From: Acridotheres tristis
Taxonomy: Eukaryota; Chordata; Aves; Passeriformes; Sturnidae
Assembly: GCA_037013685.1 (NCBI GenBank)
Contig: CM072885.1
Coordinates: forward strand, 70,411,785 to 70,475,784
Direction: 5' to 3'
DNA length: 64,000 nucleotides
A program made the translations under genes and the position numbers. Positions 37,421 through 48,201 of the stretch are shown one piece after another. Position 1 is the stretch's first letter. Each line of letters begins with the position of its first letter. The notes below the pieces were generated by a model. It had not been told where the DNA came from and ran no database searches. It saw nothing but the letters and a program-made list of their open reading frames with translations.

Positions 37421-39431
37421 CTGAGTATCCACAGTTGCTCCTGAAGTTAATGGGAGCTCTGGGTGATCAGAACAACTGAAAATCAAGCAGTCTCTATATA
37501 GGTGCCTAACTATGCATTCAGGGGCCTATTTTTAGGCATTTCACTCTTAAAATTTTAGTCTAACTTGCTTAGAAGCTCCAGTTCCTGTCTCCTGTCATTT
37601 TAAAACACATTCATGCAAATCTTTCCATTTTAATGTAGGGGGGGTTTGACTGTCAGTTTGCAGGTGTCACTGCTAGGCTGCCTGAACTTCAACTTTGCCA
37701 TTCCAAAAGAAATACTTTAATTTAAAAGACGATCTGAATTGTGTCCTATACAGGGTTTCATGCTTGAATGTAAAAAAAAAAATGTGCTTTTTTTTCAGAG
37801 CACATTAAGAACAATACCCAAATCACCAACACCTTTTGGGTATCAGACTGCAGCTGGTAGATTCATTATATCAGAACTGCATTCTGCTCACTAACCAGAG
37901 TTGTACTAAAAACTTAATTATCTTATCATCATGACTGGTCTCACTGACTTAAATAGGTCTCATCCTGGAAGTAAGAGGAGGAGGAGGATTTTGCTGTAAA
38001 TCAAGCTACAAGGTGCATTTATTACAAAGAGATTTATTACAAAGAGATTTATTGTAAAGATAATAACTCTGTTATTTATCTGCCTATACCACCTGAATCA
38101 CTAGAGTGCTACAAAACACCCTGGACAGATAGGAAAGCTGATTGGGGGAAAAAACCCCAAGAAAACAAGAAAAACAACATACACAGAAAGCAAAATCTTA
38201 TAGGAAGTGCTCAGGATTAAAAATGGGCCTTAATTTCTCAGGAAATGATTCTTCCAAGGCTTTCAGTTTTTTTCTGCTTTAGGTCCCAACACAGAAGGTG
38301 AGGCTGAGCTGTGACTCTGTTTCCACATTTGTTTTTCTGCAAATGGCCCATTTTTACCATGACTTTTCCTTCTGATTTCATTGCCAGTTCCCTCAAGGAA
38401 AAATCCAAGTGCCTGCCTGCTTATGGAGAGGGAAATTCTGCTGCTGAGCTTTCAGAAATACAAAGCCTCTTACCAGAAATCAGCTCCCCGCAGGTTTTTG
38501 CCAGTCTGACCCTCTGCCATGCCCTCCCAGCCACCACACACTGGATTTTGTTGTTTAGCTCAAGCTCTAGAAATGTTATTAAATGTTAGAAATGTCCATA
38601 CTTTCATGGCAGGAAGTGATGCCACCTGCAAACCACACTTTTTTGTTGTCAGCTGTCTTTTGGACAGTTTGGGTGATGATAGAAACTTTTTTTTTTTGGA
38701 GATGCTTTAGTTTGTAGTTCCTTAAAATTAATGGAGGTCCAGCTTTGCCACCTCAGTGTGTGAGATGAGTCTCTGAGAACAACCTCACTGTCTCCATGGA
38801 AACTGTGTTGATGAAAGAAGTTGCCAGGAGGAATTCTGTGCACAGTTTTGATGTGCACATGGGCTGCTGGGGGTGACTTCGGGGGTGACAGGCTCAGTGT
38901 GCAGAGGGAGAGGTTCCTGAAGAGTTGGGGACAGCCACTTCCCTTCTCCATGAACGTCAAAACCACACCTGGGTGAAACACTGTGCAACTCCAAGCCAAC
39001 CATTGTTTTCAGAGAAGCTGGATTGGAAAGTAGTTTATGCATTTTTTTCTGTTGGAACCTTCATATTTTTGTCAAAAAAGAAAAAAAAAAGTAACAGAGA
39101 GTCTGTAAAGACATCCAAATAAAGATGATTCTGGTTTGGGCATCGTTCTTTTTCGAGCAAAGAGCAGAAGGCTCAGTGTTCCAGAGGAACTGGTTGTGTC
39201 TGTTTAACTCCATGGTAATTCAAGTTACATTCACATTACCTGTGTCTGTGGGCCACCAACACAGCCCAGAGGCTGCAGAAGCTGCTGGTACCAAACAACA
39301 CCGACTTTGTTGGCAGCCCTGGGTGATGTGAGGGGTTGAAGCTGGGCCAGGGATGCCATCAGGAGCAGCAAGGGACCAGGACAGGGAATGAGGTTTATCC
39401 AAGGGGATGCATCCCTGCTCATTGCTGCCAC
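37421..39431. other. intergenic sequence 3' of DERA
   Basis: No exon with splice support is visible. A 15-bp unit (ATTTATTACAAAGAG) is tandemly tripled at 38017-38060. A-runs occur at about 37.30, 37.77 and 39.08 kb. Confidence 0.6.
38017..38060. repeat. 15-bp tandem triplication
   Basis: Two exact copies of ATTTATTACAAAGAG are followed by a third diverged copy (ATTTATTGTAAAGAT). This is a small recent slippage event. Confidence 0.9.
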
Positions 39432-41912
39432 CTGAGCAGGGCTGGGATCCCTCCTGGGATGGGCAGGGCTGGGATCCATCCTGGGATGGGCAGGGATGGG
39501 ATCCATCCTGGGATGGGCAGGGCTGGGATCCATCCTGGGATGAGCAGGGATGGGATCCATCCTGGGATGGGCAGGGATGGGATCCATCCTGGGATGGGCA
39601 GGGCTGGGATCCATCCTGGGATGGGCAGGGATGGGATCCATCCTGGGATGGGCAGGGATGGGATCTGTCCTGGGATGAGCAGGGATGGGATCTGTCCTGG
39701 GATGAGCAGGGATGGGATCTGTCCTGGGATGGGCAGGGCTGGGATCCATCCTGGGATGGGCAGGGATGGGATCTGTCCTGGGATGGGCAGGGATGGGATC
39801 TGTCCTGGGATGAGCAGGGATGGGATCCATCCTGGGATGAGCAGGGATGGGATCCATCCTGCGATGAGCAGGGATGGGATCCATCCTGGGATGGGCAGGG
39901 ATGGGATCCATCCTGGGATGGGCAGGGATGGGATCCATCCTGGGATGGGCAGGGCTGGGATCTGTCCTGGGATGGGCAGGGATGGGATCTGTCCTGGGAT
40001 GAGCAGGGATGGGATCCATCCTGGGATGAGCAGGGATGGGATCTGTCCTGGGATGGGCAGGGATGGGATCCATCCTGGGATGAGCAGGGATGGGATCCAT
40101 CCTGGGATGAGCAGGGCTGGGATCCATCCTGGGATGGGCAGGGATGGGATCTGTCCTGGGATGGGCAGGGATGGGATCCATCCTGGGATGAGCAGGGCTG
40201 GGATCCATCCTGGGATGGGCAGGGCTGGGATCCATCCTGGGATGGGCAGGGCTGGGATCCATCCTGGGATGGGCAGGGATGGGATCCATCCTGGGATGGG
40301 CAGGGATGGGATCTGTGCTGGGATGAGCAGGGATGGGATCCATCCTGGGATGAGCAGGGATGGGATCTGTCCTGGGATGGGCAGGGATGGGATCCCTCCT
40401 GGGATGGGCAGGGCTGGGATCTGTCCTGGGATGGGCAGGGATGGGATCTGTCCTGGGATGAGCAGGGATGGGATCCATCCTGGGATGAGCAGGGATGGGA
40501 TCCATCCTGCGATGAGCAGGGATGGGATCCATCCTGGGATGGGCAGGGATGGGATCCATCCTGGGATGGGCAGGGATGGGATCCATCCTGGGATGGGCAG
40601 GGATGGGATCCATCCTGGGATGGGCAGGGCTGGGATCTGTCCTGGGATGGGCAGGGCTGGGATCTGTCCTGGGATGGGCAGGGATGGGATCTGTCCTGGG
40701 ATGAGCAGGGATGGGATCCATCCTGGGATGAGCAGGGATGGGATCCATCCTGGGATGGGCAGGGATGGGATCCATCCTGGGATGGGCAGGGATGGGATCC
40801 ATCCTGGGATGGGCAGGGATGGGATCCATCCTGGGATGGGCAGGGCTGGGATCTGTCCTGGGATGGGCAGGGCTGGGATCTGTCCTGGGATGGGCAGGGA
40901 TGGGATCTGTCCTGGGATGAGCAGGGATGGGATCCATCCTGGGATGAGCAGGGATGGGATCTGTCCTGGGATGGGCAGGGATGGGATCCATCCTGGGATG
41001 GGCAGGGCTGGGATCCATCCTGGGATGGGCAGGGATGGGATCCATCCTGGGATGAGCAGGGATGGGATCCATCCTGGGATGGGCAGGGCTGGGATCCATC
41101 CTGGGATGGGCAGGGATGGGATCCATCCTGGGATGGGCAGGGCTGGGATCCATCCTGGGATGGGCAGGGATGGGATCTGTCCTGGGATGGGCAGGGATGG
41201 GATCTGTCCTGGGATGGGCAGGGATGGGATCCATCCTGGGATGGGCAGGGCTGGGATCCATCCTGGGATGAGCAGGGCTGGGATCCATCCTGGGATGGGC
41301 AGGGATGGGATCCATCCTGGGATGGGCAGGGATGGGATCTGTGCTGGGATGAGCAGGGATGGGATCTGTCCTGGGATGAGCAGGGATGGGATCTGTCCTG
41401 GGATGGGCAGGGATGGGATCTGTCCTGGGATGGGCAGGGATGGGATCTGTCCTGGGATGGGCAGGGATGGGATCCGTCCTGGGATGGGCAGGGATGGGAT
41501 CCGTCCTGGGATGAGCAGGGATGGGATCCATCCTGGGATGAGCAGGGATGGGATCTGTCCTGGGATGGGCAGGGATGGGATCTGTCCTGGGATGGGCAGG
41601 GATGGGATCTGTCCTGGGATGAGCAGGGATGGGATCTGTCCTGGGATGAGCAGGGATGGGATCTGTCCTGGGATGGGCAGGGATGGGATCCATCCTGGGA
41701 TGGGCAGGGATGGGATCTGTCCTGGGATGGGCAGGGATGGGATCTGTCCTGGGATGGGCAGGGCTGGGATCCCTCCTGGGATGGGCAGGGCTGGGATCTG
41801 TCCTGGGATGGGCAGGGATGGGATCTGTCCTGGGATGGGCAGGGATGGGATCTGTCCTGGAATGGGCAGGGATGGGATCTGTCCTGGGATGAGCAGGGCT
41901 GGGATCTGTCCT
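39432..41912. repeat. 27-bp minisatellite, ~92 units, G-quadruplex rich
   Basis: The unit is GGGATGGGCAGGGATGGG followed by ATCCATCCT, 27 bp. Variable positions are GGGC/GAGC, GGGATGGG/GGGCTGGG before ATC, and CCATCC/CTGTCC (with rarer CCCTCC, CCGTCC and GTGCTG). No insertion or deletion was noticed. As the unit is nine codons with no stop, several frames on both strands stay open for 830-950 codons; these are artefacts. GGATCC occurs in every unit with the CCATCC variant. Local higher-order duplications are visible (offsets 216, 648 and 1026 bp, all multiples of 27). Confidence 0.99.
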
Positions 41913-43430
41913 GATGATCAGTCCAGCTGGGCTCAGAGGGGCTGCTGGGCAGGGCCAGGAGCATTCCCAAAGCACGGAGCCGAGTGCAGGGATTGTCATC
42001 AGTGCTGAGCTGGGGATGGAGGTGGCAGGGCAGGATCTGCATTCCCACCCTCGGGGAGCTGGGGGCACTCACAGTGTGGGATCCTGGGCTTGCTGCCCTT
42101 CACCCTAACCCTGCCCTGCCCTTTTTTCCCATCTTTCCCATCTTTCCCAGCTTTCCCAGCTTTCCCATCTTTCCCATCTTGTTGCTGCTCTCCAGCTGAA
42201 GTTTGTGGAGGCTGCAGGCAGCACGTGAGGACCTGAACTCCTGGGAAGTTCTGGGGCTCCATCACTGCACAGACTTTGGGGAAAGTTCAGATTCAGTTCT
42301 GTGCTTCAGGCCATTAGAAAAGGAACAGGCAATTATACACTCATGTCTAAATATATTTAAGAGTGTAACATATGTTTTCTGCAAGTCAGTCTTGTATACT
42401 AATTTATTATTTTTATAACACTTATTCATTTAGGATTTTAAATAGCTTCGTTTTGTAGACCACATTACTTTGCAAAGAAGAGAATAAATTCAAGAAGAAA
42501 GTAAAGTAGAAGCTGAAAATATCTAGAATATTCTGCATCAGCTTATTTACTAGAAGAGGGAATTGGGTGAGAGGGTAAGCTTTTTTCCTGGTTTGTAGGA
42601 AACAAAGATATTAAATAGTAATTATATGTGAAGTGCACATATCAGCTGGGGCAAGTAATACTTTGATATCTTTATTTCATCAGTCATATAAGTTCATTCT
42701 TTCATTTCCTCTGTGAAGCAGGGAACATACATTATATACCACAGCACATGCCACAGAGACAGAAAAAACTGATCTACTTTTAATTTTATTTTGCTCAGTT
42801 GGAACTTTGGCTCCTTGCCTCTCTTGGGGAGAAAAAAAACCTTCACGAACAACAACAGCAAGTTTTATCCACATCTTGGTGAGCTTTTGCTGAAATCACA
42901 GCTGGATGATATGTATTGTATGGGGTAGGAGTCAAAGGAGGGAACTGCTTTTATTTAGGTGCAACCTGCCCAGGAATGAAAGCAAATTGTCCTTCTGGTC
43001 AGTCCTTATGAAACAAGGCAACCAGAGAGAAGATTATTCTTATTATGTAAAGACACCATTGGTAAAATTACTGATTGCCTGTTACTATTAAAGTCACAAA
43101 AAGTCAGAACCGTGCTGAATTAAGAGGTGGTAAGACTTAGAAAGAAGCACCAAGAACGTTTGCAGCCCTTGCACTCCCCAAAAGCAGGAGTAAGTGGATG
43201 ATGGGTGCAGAAAAATACAGCAAAGCTTCCTTGAGGCATAAAAGTTTCAGATCTCTGAGATCACAGGGCGTGCTTGAAAACACTGAATTGAGGAAGCATA
43301 AATTTAAAATTGCTTCTTTAGCTGAGATGAAAACAAAGGGCTTTTTAAACAATGTTAACAAACTGAGGAAGCCATACTGGAAATGAGTACACTTTTTTCA
43401 AGTCTTGCTTTCTGTGTGGAAGGAGTAGAG
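41913..43430. other. intergenic sequence
   Basis: The sequence is unique-looking apart from a short 9-bp pyrimidine repeat at 42122-42180. GC content drops after 42.3 kb. I see no gene. Confidence 0.55.
42122..42180. repeat. 9-bp pyrimidine repeat (TTTCCCATC / TTTCCCAGC)
   Basis: About six tandem units of TTTCCCATC or TTTCCCAGC form a polypyrimidine tract just downstream of the 27-bp array. Confidence 0.9.
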
Positions 43431-43785
43431 GAATCCTAGAGTCACGGAAGGTTGGAAGGGACCAGAGCTGGCCCATTGTCCCTGTCCCAGCAGCACTCAG
43501 CACAGGATTGTGTGCAGAAGGTTCTGGAATATCCCCAGTGAGGGAGGCTCCACAGCTTCCCTCGGCAATCTGATCAGTGCTCAGTCACTGGGCAGGAAAG
43601 CTCTTCCTCCTGATGTTCATGTAGAACTTCCAGAGCATCTTTTTCTGCCTTGGTTCCTCTTGCCAGGCACCACTGAGCAGAGCCTGGTCCATCCTCTGCT
43701 ACTCTCCCTTCAGACATGAACAGACAGTGATGTCTCCTCTCATCACCTCTGCCCGAGGCTGAACAGACCCTCTGCAGGCTCAGCA
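43431..43785 (-). mobile_element. CR1 LINE 3'-UTR fragment
   Basis: The stretch is recognisable as an antisense CR1 3' region. In order it has GAATCCTAGAGTCACGGAAG (a decayed AATC-type tail), GGTTGGAAGGGACC, GGAGGCTCCACAGCTTCC, TCTTCCTCCTGATGTTCATG, CCAGGCACCACTGAGCAGAG and GAGGCTGAACAGACCC. All are typical CR1 words in reverse-complement order, so the element lies on the minus strand. It is 5' truncated with no reverse transcriptase region. The boundary at the inner end is approximate. Confidence 0.88.
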
Positions 43786-44061
43786 GGTGGAGATGAGCAT
43801 CACCTCTATACACCCCCCAAATACACAACAGCACCACCAGCACAGCAACCAGACCCTCAGGTGGATGATGATTTGCCCAGAAAGAGGAGGGAAAGCTTCC
43901 CAACCTGATTTTTCCATTTCAGTAACAGCACGAGCTCTGCTTTTATTCAAAGTCTTCAAGGAGTTCTCACCTCTTTACTAGTTAACAAGACAAGCAAAGC
44001 AGGCAACCAGTTCCCTCCCTGTGTCTGGGCCGAGGCTGTTTTGGTAATCCCGTGGTTTAGG

Positions 44062-44595
44062 GGTCCCTGTCCCTGTCACTGTCACTGTCACTGTCCCTGT
44101 CACTGTCCCTGTCACTGTCATTGTCACTGTCACTGTCACTGTCACTGTCCCTGTCACTGTCACTGTCCCTGTCCCTGTCACTGTCACTGTCCCTGTCACT
44201 GTCATTGTCACTGTAACTGTCCCTGTCCCTGTCACTGTCACTGTCACTGTCATTGTCACTGTCACTGTCACTGTCCCTGTCACTGTCCCTGTCACTGTCA
44301 CTGTCACTGTCCCTGTCCCTGTCACTGTCATTGTCACTGTCACTGTCACTGTCACTATCCCTGTCACTGTCATTGTCACTGTCACTGTCACTGCCACTGC
44401 CACTGTCACTGTCCCTGTCACTGTCACTGTCACTGTCCCTGTCACTGTCATTGTCACTGTCACTGTCACTGTCCCTGTCACTGTCATTGTCACTGTCACT
44501 GTCACTGTCCCTGTCACTGTCACTGTCACTGTCCCTGTCACTGTCCCTGTCACTGTCACTGTCACTGTCACTGTCACTGTCCCAGTCACTGTCAC
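44062..44595. repeat. (CACTGT/CCCTGT)n hexanucleotide array
   Basis: About 89 hexamers of CACTGT, CCCTGT and CATTGT run without gaps, with rare CACTGC, AACTGT and TATCCC-type variants. Minus-strand frames read as Ser-Asp or Thr-Val dipeptide repeats and plus-strand frames as Cys-His or Ser-Leu repeats. These are trivial consequences of a 6-bp period. Confidence 0.98.
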
Positions 44596-47500
44596 AACCT
44601 GGAGAGCAAAGGGGCTGGTGGAGGAGCTGGGTGAGCTTCCCCACTGAGCCTGCCAGCTGCACCAGCCAGCCTGAGAGGCTGCCCTGGGGCTGGAAAGAGT
44701 GCAAAGAGTGGAAAGCTCTCTCTAGTGATTGCTGCTCCATCGGGAAATCTTCTTTTTTCCACCCTAAAGCTCAGACCTGAGCAGCCAGCTCCTTAGGAGA
44801 AGGTGAAGAATGAGTATGCTCCATGATTTAATTTAATTACACGTAAGATGATGAGGGATGTTATCTTCATTTCCAGGGGAAATGAAACATTCAGCCAGCA
44901 TCATGTCAGCAGGCTGGCTCAGGGCTGGCATGCCTCAGTGCTGGCTGCTCTCTGCTGCCTTCTGCACAGTCTGGGGCTTTCCTCAAAGCACCACGGCTCA
45001 CCCAGAGAGGGATTTCTTGGTGGAACTTTTAAAAAAGTTCTGCTCTGAAACAGAGCAGACTCTCGGGGCTCTGAACAAGAAGAGCTTTGTGTTCTGGTTA
45101 GCACATATCTGTCCAATTCCAAAAAAAAAACCCCCAAAAACCCATGGATGCCTCCACCCCGTGTGAGAGCAGCTGTAACGAGGCCTCTGGGACAGCAGTG
45201 ATGGGAAGATGTAGATAAAGGGAAAACAGAGGGGCATAAAGAAAACTTGTGAGAAGTAAGAGAGATCACTGCCACCGCTGTTATTGCTTCACTGAAGTGT
45301 AATCTTTTGTGATCTCTTTGGAACGGGAGGTAAATAATAAAACACAAGGGAGGGGAAAAAATTAAAATAAATGCAGTGTGTGAATGCATGTTAAAACAGA
45401 CGTCAGATTAAAAATAACTGAAAAAGAAATTCGACTGTAGGGGGAAAAAACTGCTTTTTCCTTCAACATTTTATATTCCACCTTCATTAGGGGAAAAGTG
45501 AAAGAGCTGTAAAGGAAAAGGGGAACTTTTGTTGTTTCCCTCTGACTGTTAAGAAAAGCCTAATGCAGGCACAGAGGGGAGGCTCTGTGGTTCATGGTGC
45601 TGGGGCAATTCTCAGGCTGAAGCCCAGAAGCTGCAAGGATGTTAAATAGATGCTGTGTGTGCTGAGCCCTGGGACTTGGAGCTTTAAATCTGCAGTGCTG
45701 CACATCCAGGTGGTTTCATCCTCTCCATCCTCCCTCCCTTAGTCCCTTCAGGGTTGACAAGTCCTCTAATGTTGTAAAGAAATAAACTCTGCAATCTGGT
45801 AGGATCACATCATCCAGTAATGCCCCTCTAACTATAGATCCAGGCACCAGGGACTGACTTGTAGTTTCTTCAGCACTTTTAAATGGGTTATTTCAGTGTT
45901 TGATGGCAGCAGAGTGGGGAACATCTACACAGACAGATATTTTTTCCCCACATGGCAGCCCAGACCCCACCCATCCTTGGAGATAGGAAATACTCACAAA
46001 ATGCCTGTGCCAGTCTGTAAATCAGTGTCATCCTGGGTCTCTTCTGCTAAATGTGCTTCAGAATGGTCCCTAAAAACTCCTGATCTGAAAAGTGACCTGC
46101 CCTGCACCTGTTTAAAGCTTTAAATAAATTCCTGAAGACATACTGAGGCTGGACAGGGAGCCACTACATTTCTTGGAGTACTGGCAGGAATCACTTGGCT
46201 GGCTCAGGTCAGCTAATGAAATGGGAATAATCTTGACATGGTTTCCTTCTTTATTTCTGAGTGTGGAATGCAGGCTCAAATGAAAAAGGCACAGCTCTGT
46301 GACTAATGCCTCAGCTTACAGGAAGAGTCAGAAATGACAGATATCTTTGGCTGCTGTTACAGTGTGGATGTCCAACATATTCAAACAACCTGATGGGATC
46401 CAGCCTGAGTATATTCCTCCAGTGATTGAGAAAAATATCTTGACTTCTCTCTACCATTACCCTGAGTAAATTCCCACAACTCCTATTTCTTTAAGACACT
46501 TCAGATGAGGAGGTGAGGAGGAGGCAGCTGAGGCAGAAGACAAAGGTATCCCCAGCAGACTGAAGGCAAAGCTGTTCCATAATTTCTGGAATATTGCCCT
46601 GACAATGCCAGCTAAGATCCCAATGCAAGACCCCTAAGGAGAGCTGCTGATGAGCAGGAGGATCTTGGCGTTGTGCTGGCTTAGGATTTGCCAGAGAGGA
46701 AGGAGAAAATGTGGCCCAAGGCAACTTCACAGGGCCAGCCAGGGAGAAAGGGGAGTGTTGGCAGCACAGGAGGGGTCAGAGGTGCTGCAGTGTGTTCTGT
46801 CAGACTGCAGGCAGAGCACGCACAGCATCTCCAGACAGCATGGACAGGTATTCATGGCCACTCACTGCACCACCTCTGCCCCACACTGTCCTTGGAGACA
46901 CAGCAGGGATGGCCCCAGCAGCAATGACCTCCCCATCAAAGTTGTGCAGGCTGAGGTTTCTCACCTGTACTCTTCCCTTTGATCCAATTTCATTCACTTC
47001 CCACCCTTGCTTCTCTTAAAAAAAAATCCTCTTGACCTCCTGCTCTGAATAAACAAATAAATACATAAATAAAAGTCACTTCAACTGCAGAGAAGTATTT
47101 ATCCACTCATGGAGTATGTGCTCCCTGAGCTGCCTCCTCCAGTGGAGATTCCTTTGTTTAGCGTTAATTCCATTTCATTTTGCTGATCGTGGCTGCCATT
47201 GTCTCCATTAGAGGGCCTCAGAGCAGTGTGTTACAGTGTTTTAGGATGGGATTTAAACCTCTATATGTACTTTGGGCCTAATTTCCTGCTGTACAGCTCT
47301 CCTGAACTCAATGGGGTGTAAAACTGGTGCAACACACGGAGAGAGCAGGAAAAAAGTGCTGTGCCTAAGAATACATCAGTGCTTTGGGTTTTGCTGACGA
47401 GATGAAGAAACGCTGAGATGCTAAGAGAGAATTTTAAATACACGTGTGACAGGTGAGGCAGATGAGTAAGTTAATTGCTGCTTGTGTGTTTGAACACAGT

Positions 47501-47900
47501 GTAATTGGTCAACAGGGTATGTTTGCAGAGAACAGGAGTGAAGTGCATGAGCAAAGCACAAATAGAGCTTTAAATCCTTCCTGAGAAATTACACTTATTC
47601 CAGGCAGAAGTTGGAGTCTCAAACACTTATAAGAGTCATAAACGTTTTGTTCTCCATTATGATCCAATTGTGGCACTGGTGAGCTAATTGCTTGGACTGA
47701 AATTTCCTAGGTAGGTGTCTTCCTTGACTGAACTTCCTACAAAAAGAGTGTCAGAAGATAAGGCTGAATAAAAATAAGGAGTGGGCTGGGAGTTTTCAGA
47801 AACTAGAAACCTAGAAACTGGGGCACTTGAGATCTATGAAATTTCAGTGTTTTGGAGCAGGAACCTGTGGCAAGGGACAGAATGGTCCTGCTGCTCAGGA
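44596..47900. other. intergenic sequence
   Basis: Mixed sequence without a gene or clear repeat that I can support. Short open frames are of chance length and lack splice context. Confidence 0.5.
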
Positions 47901-47906
47901 CCTGCC

Positions 47907-48201
47907 TTTGTGGTGTGACCTGGAACAGAGACTAGACAGATCAAAAGGAATAAAATAGGTATTTATTGAAAGGATCCACCTTGGGCAGTGCAAGAGCCTG
48001 GATACACCCAAATCAATTGACCCCATTGGGGTCAATGATCCACCCACAGCCCCAGGCTATGAAGTCTCAGCCCCTGCCTTGCCCCCTTTCCCTCACTGTT
48101 GTTTCTGATTTTTTGGGTCCCAGCTGTCCTTGATTCTCCAGCTGGGAAGGGATTGTTTTGTCCAACCACCCTGTGAAGAGACCTCACTAACACCTAACAT
48201 G
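47907..48201 (-). mobile_element. possible solo LTR remnant
   Basis: Read on the minus strand, this block contains an AATAAA signal (plus-strand TTTATT at about 47962) in CAATAAATACCTATTT, a context like the polyadenylation region of avian ERV LTRs. It is bounded by TGTGGTGTGACC on one side and CCTCACTAACACCTAACA on the other, consistent with TG...CA ends. It contains a 21-nt palindrome at 48016-48036. No target-site duplication was identified. The call is an inference. Confidence 0.33.

Noticed and set aside
39220..42072. Open frames of 830-950 codons on both strands
   Set aside because: The 27-bp unit is exactly nine codons and stop-free in several frames. The frames share no domain, start in unique sequence by chance and have no splice or promoter context.
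43978..44740. Ser-Asp, Cys-His and Thr-Val repeat proteins, which superficially resemble SD-repeat adhesins or DSPP
   Set aside because: They arise from a CACTGT/CCCTGT hexamer array. Every frame is a dipeptide repeat, and no flanking coding exon exists.
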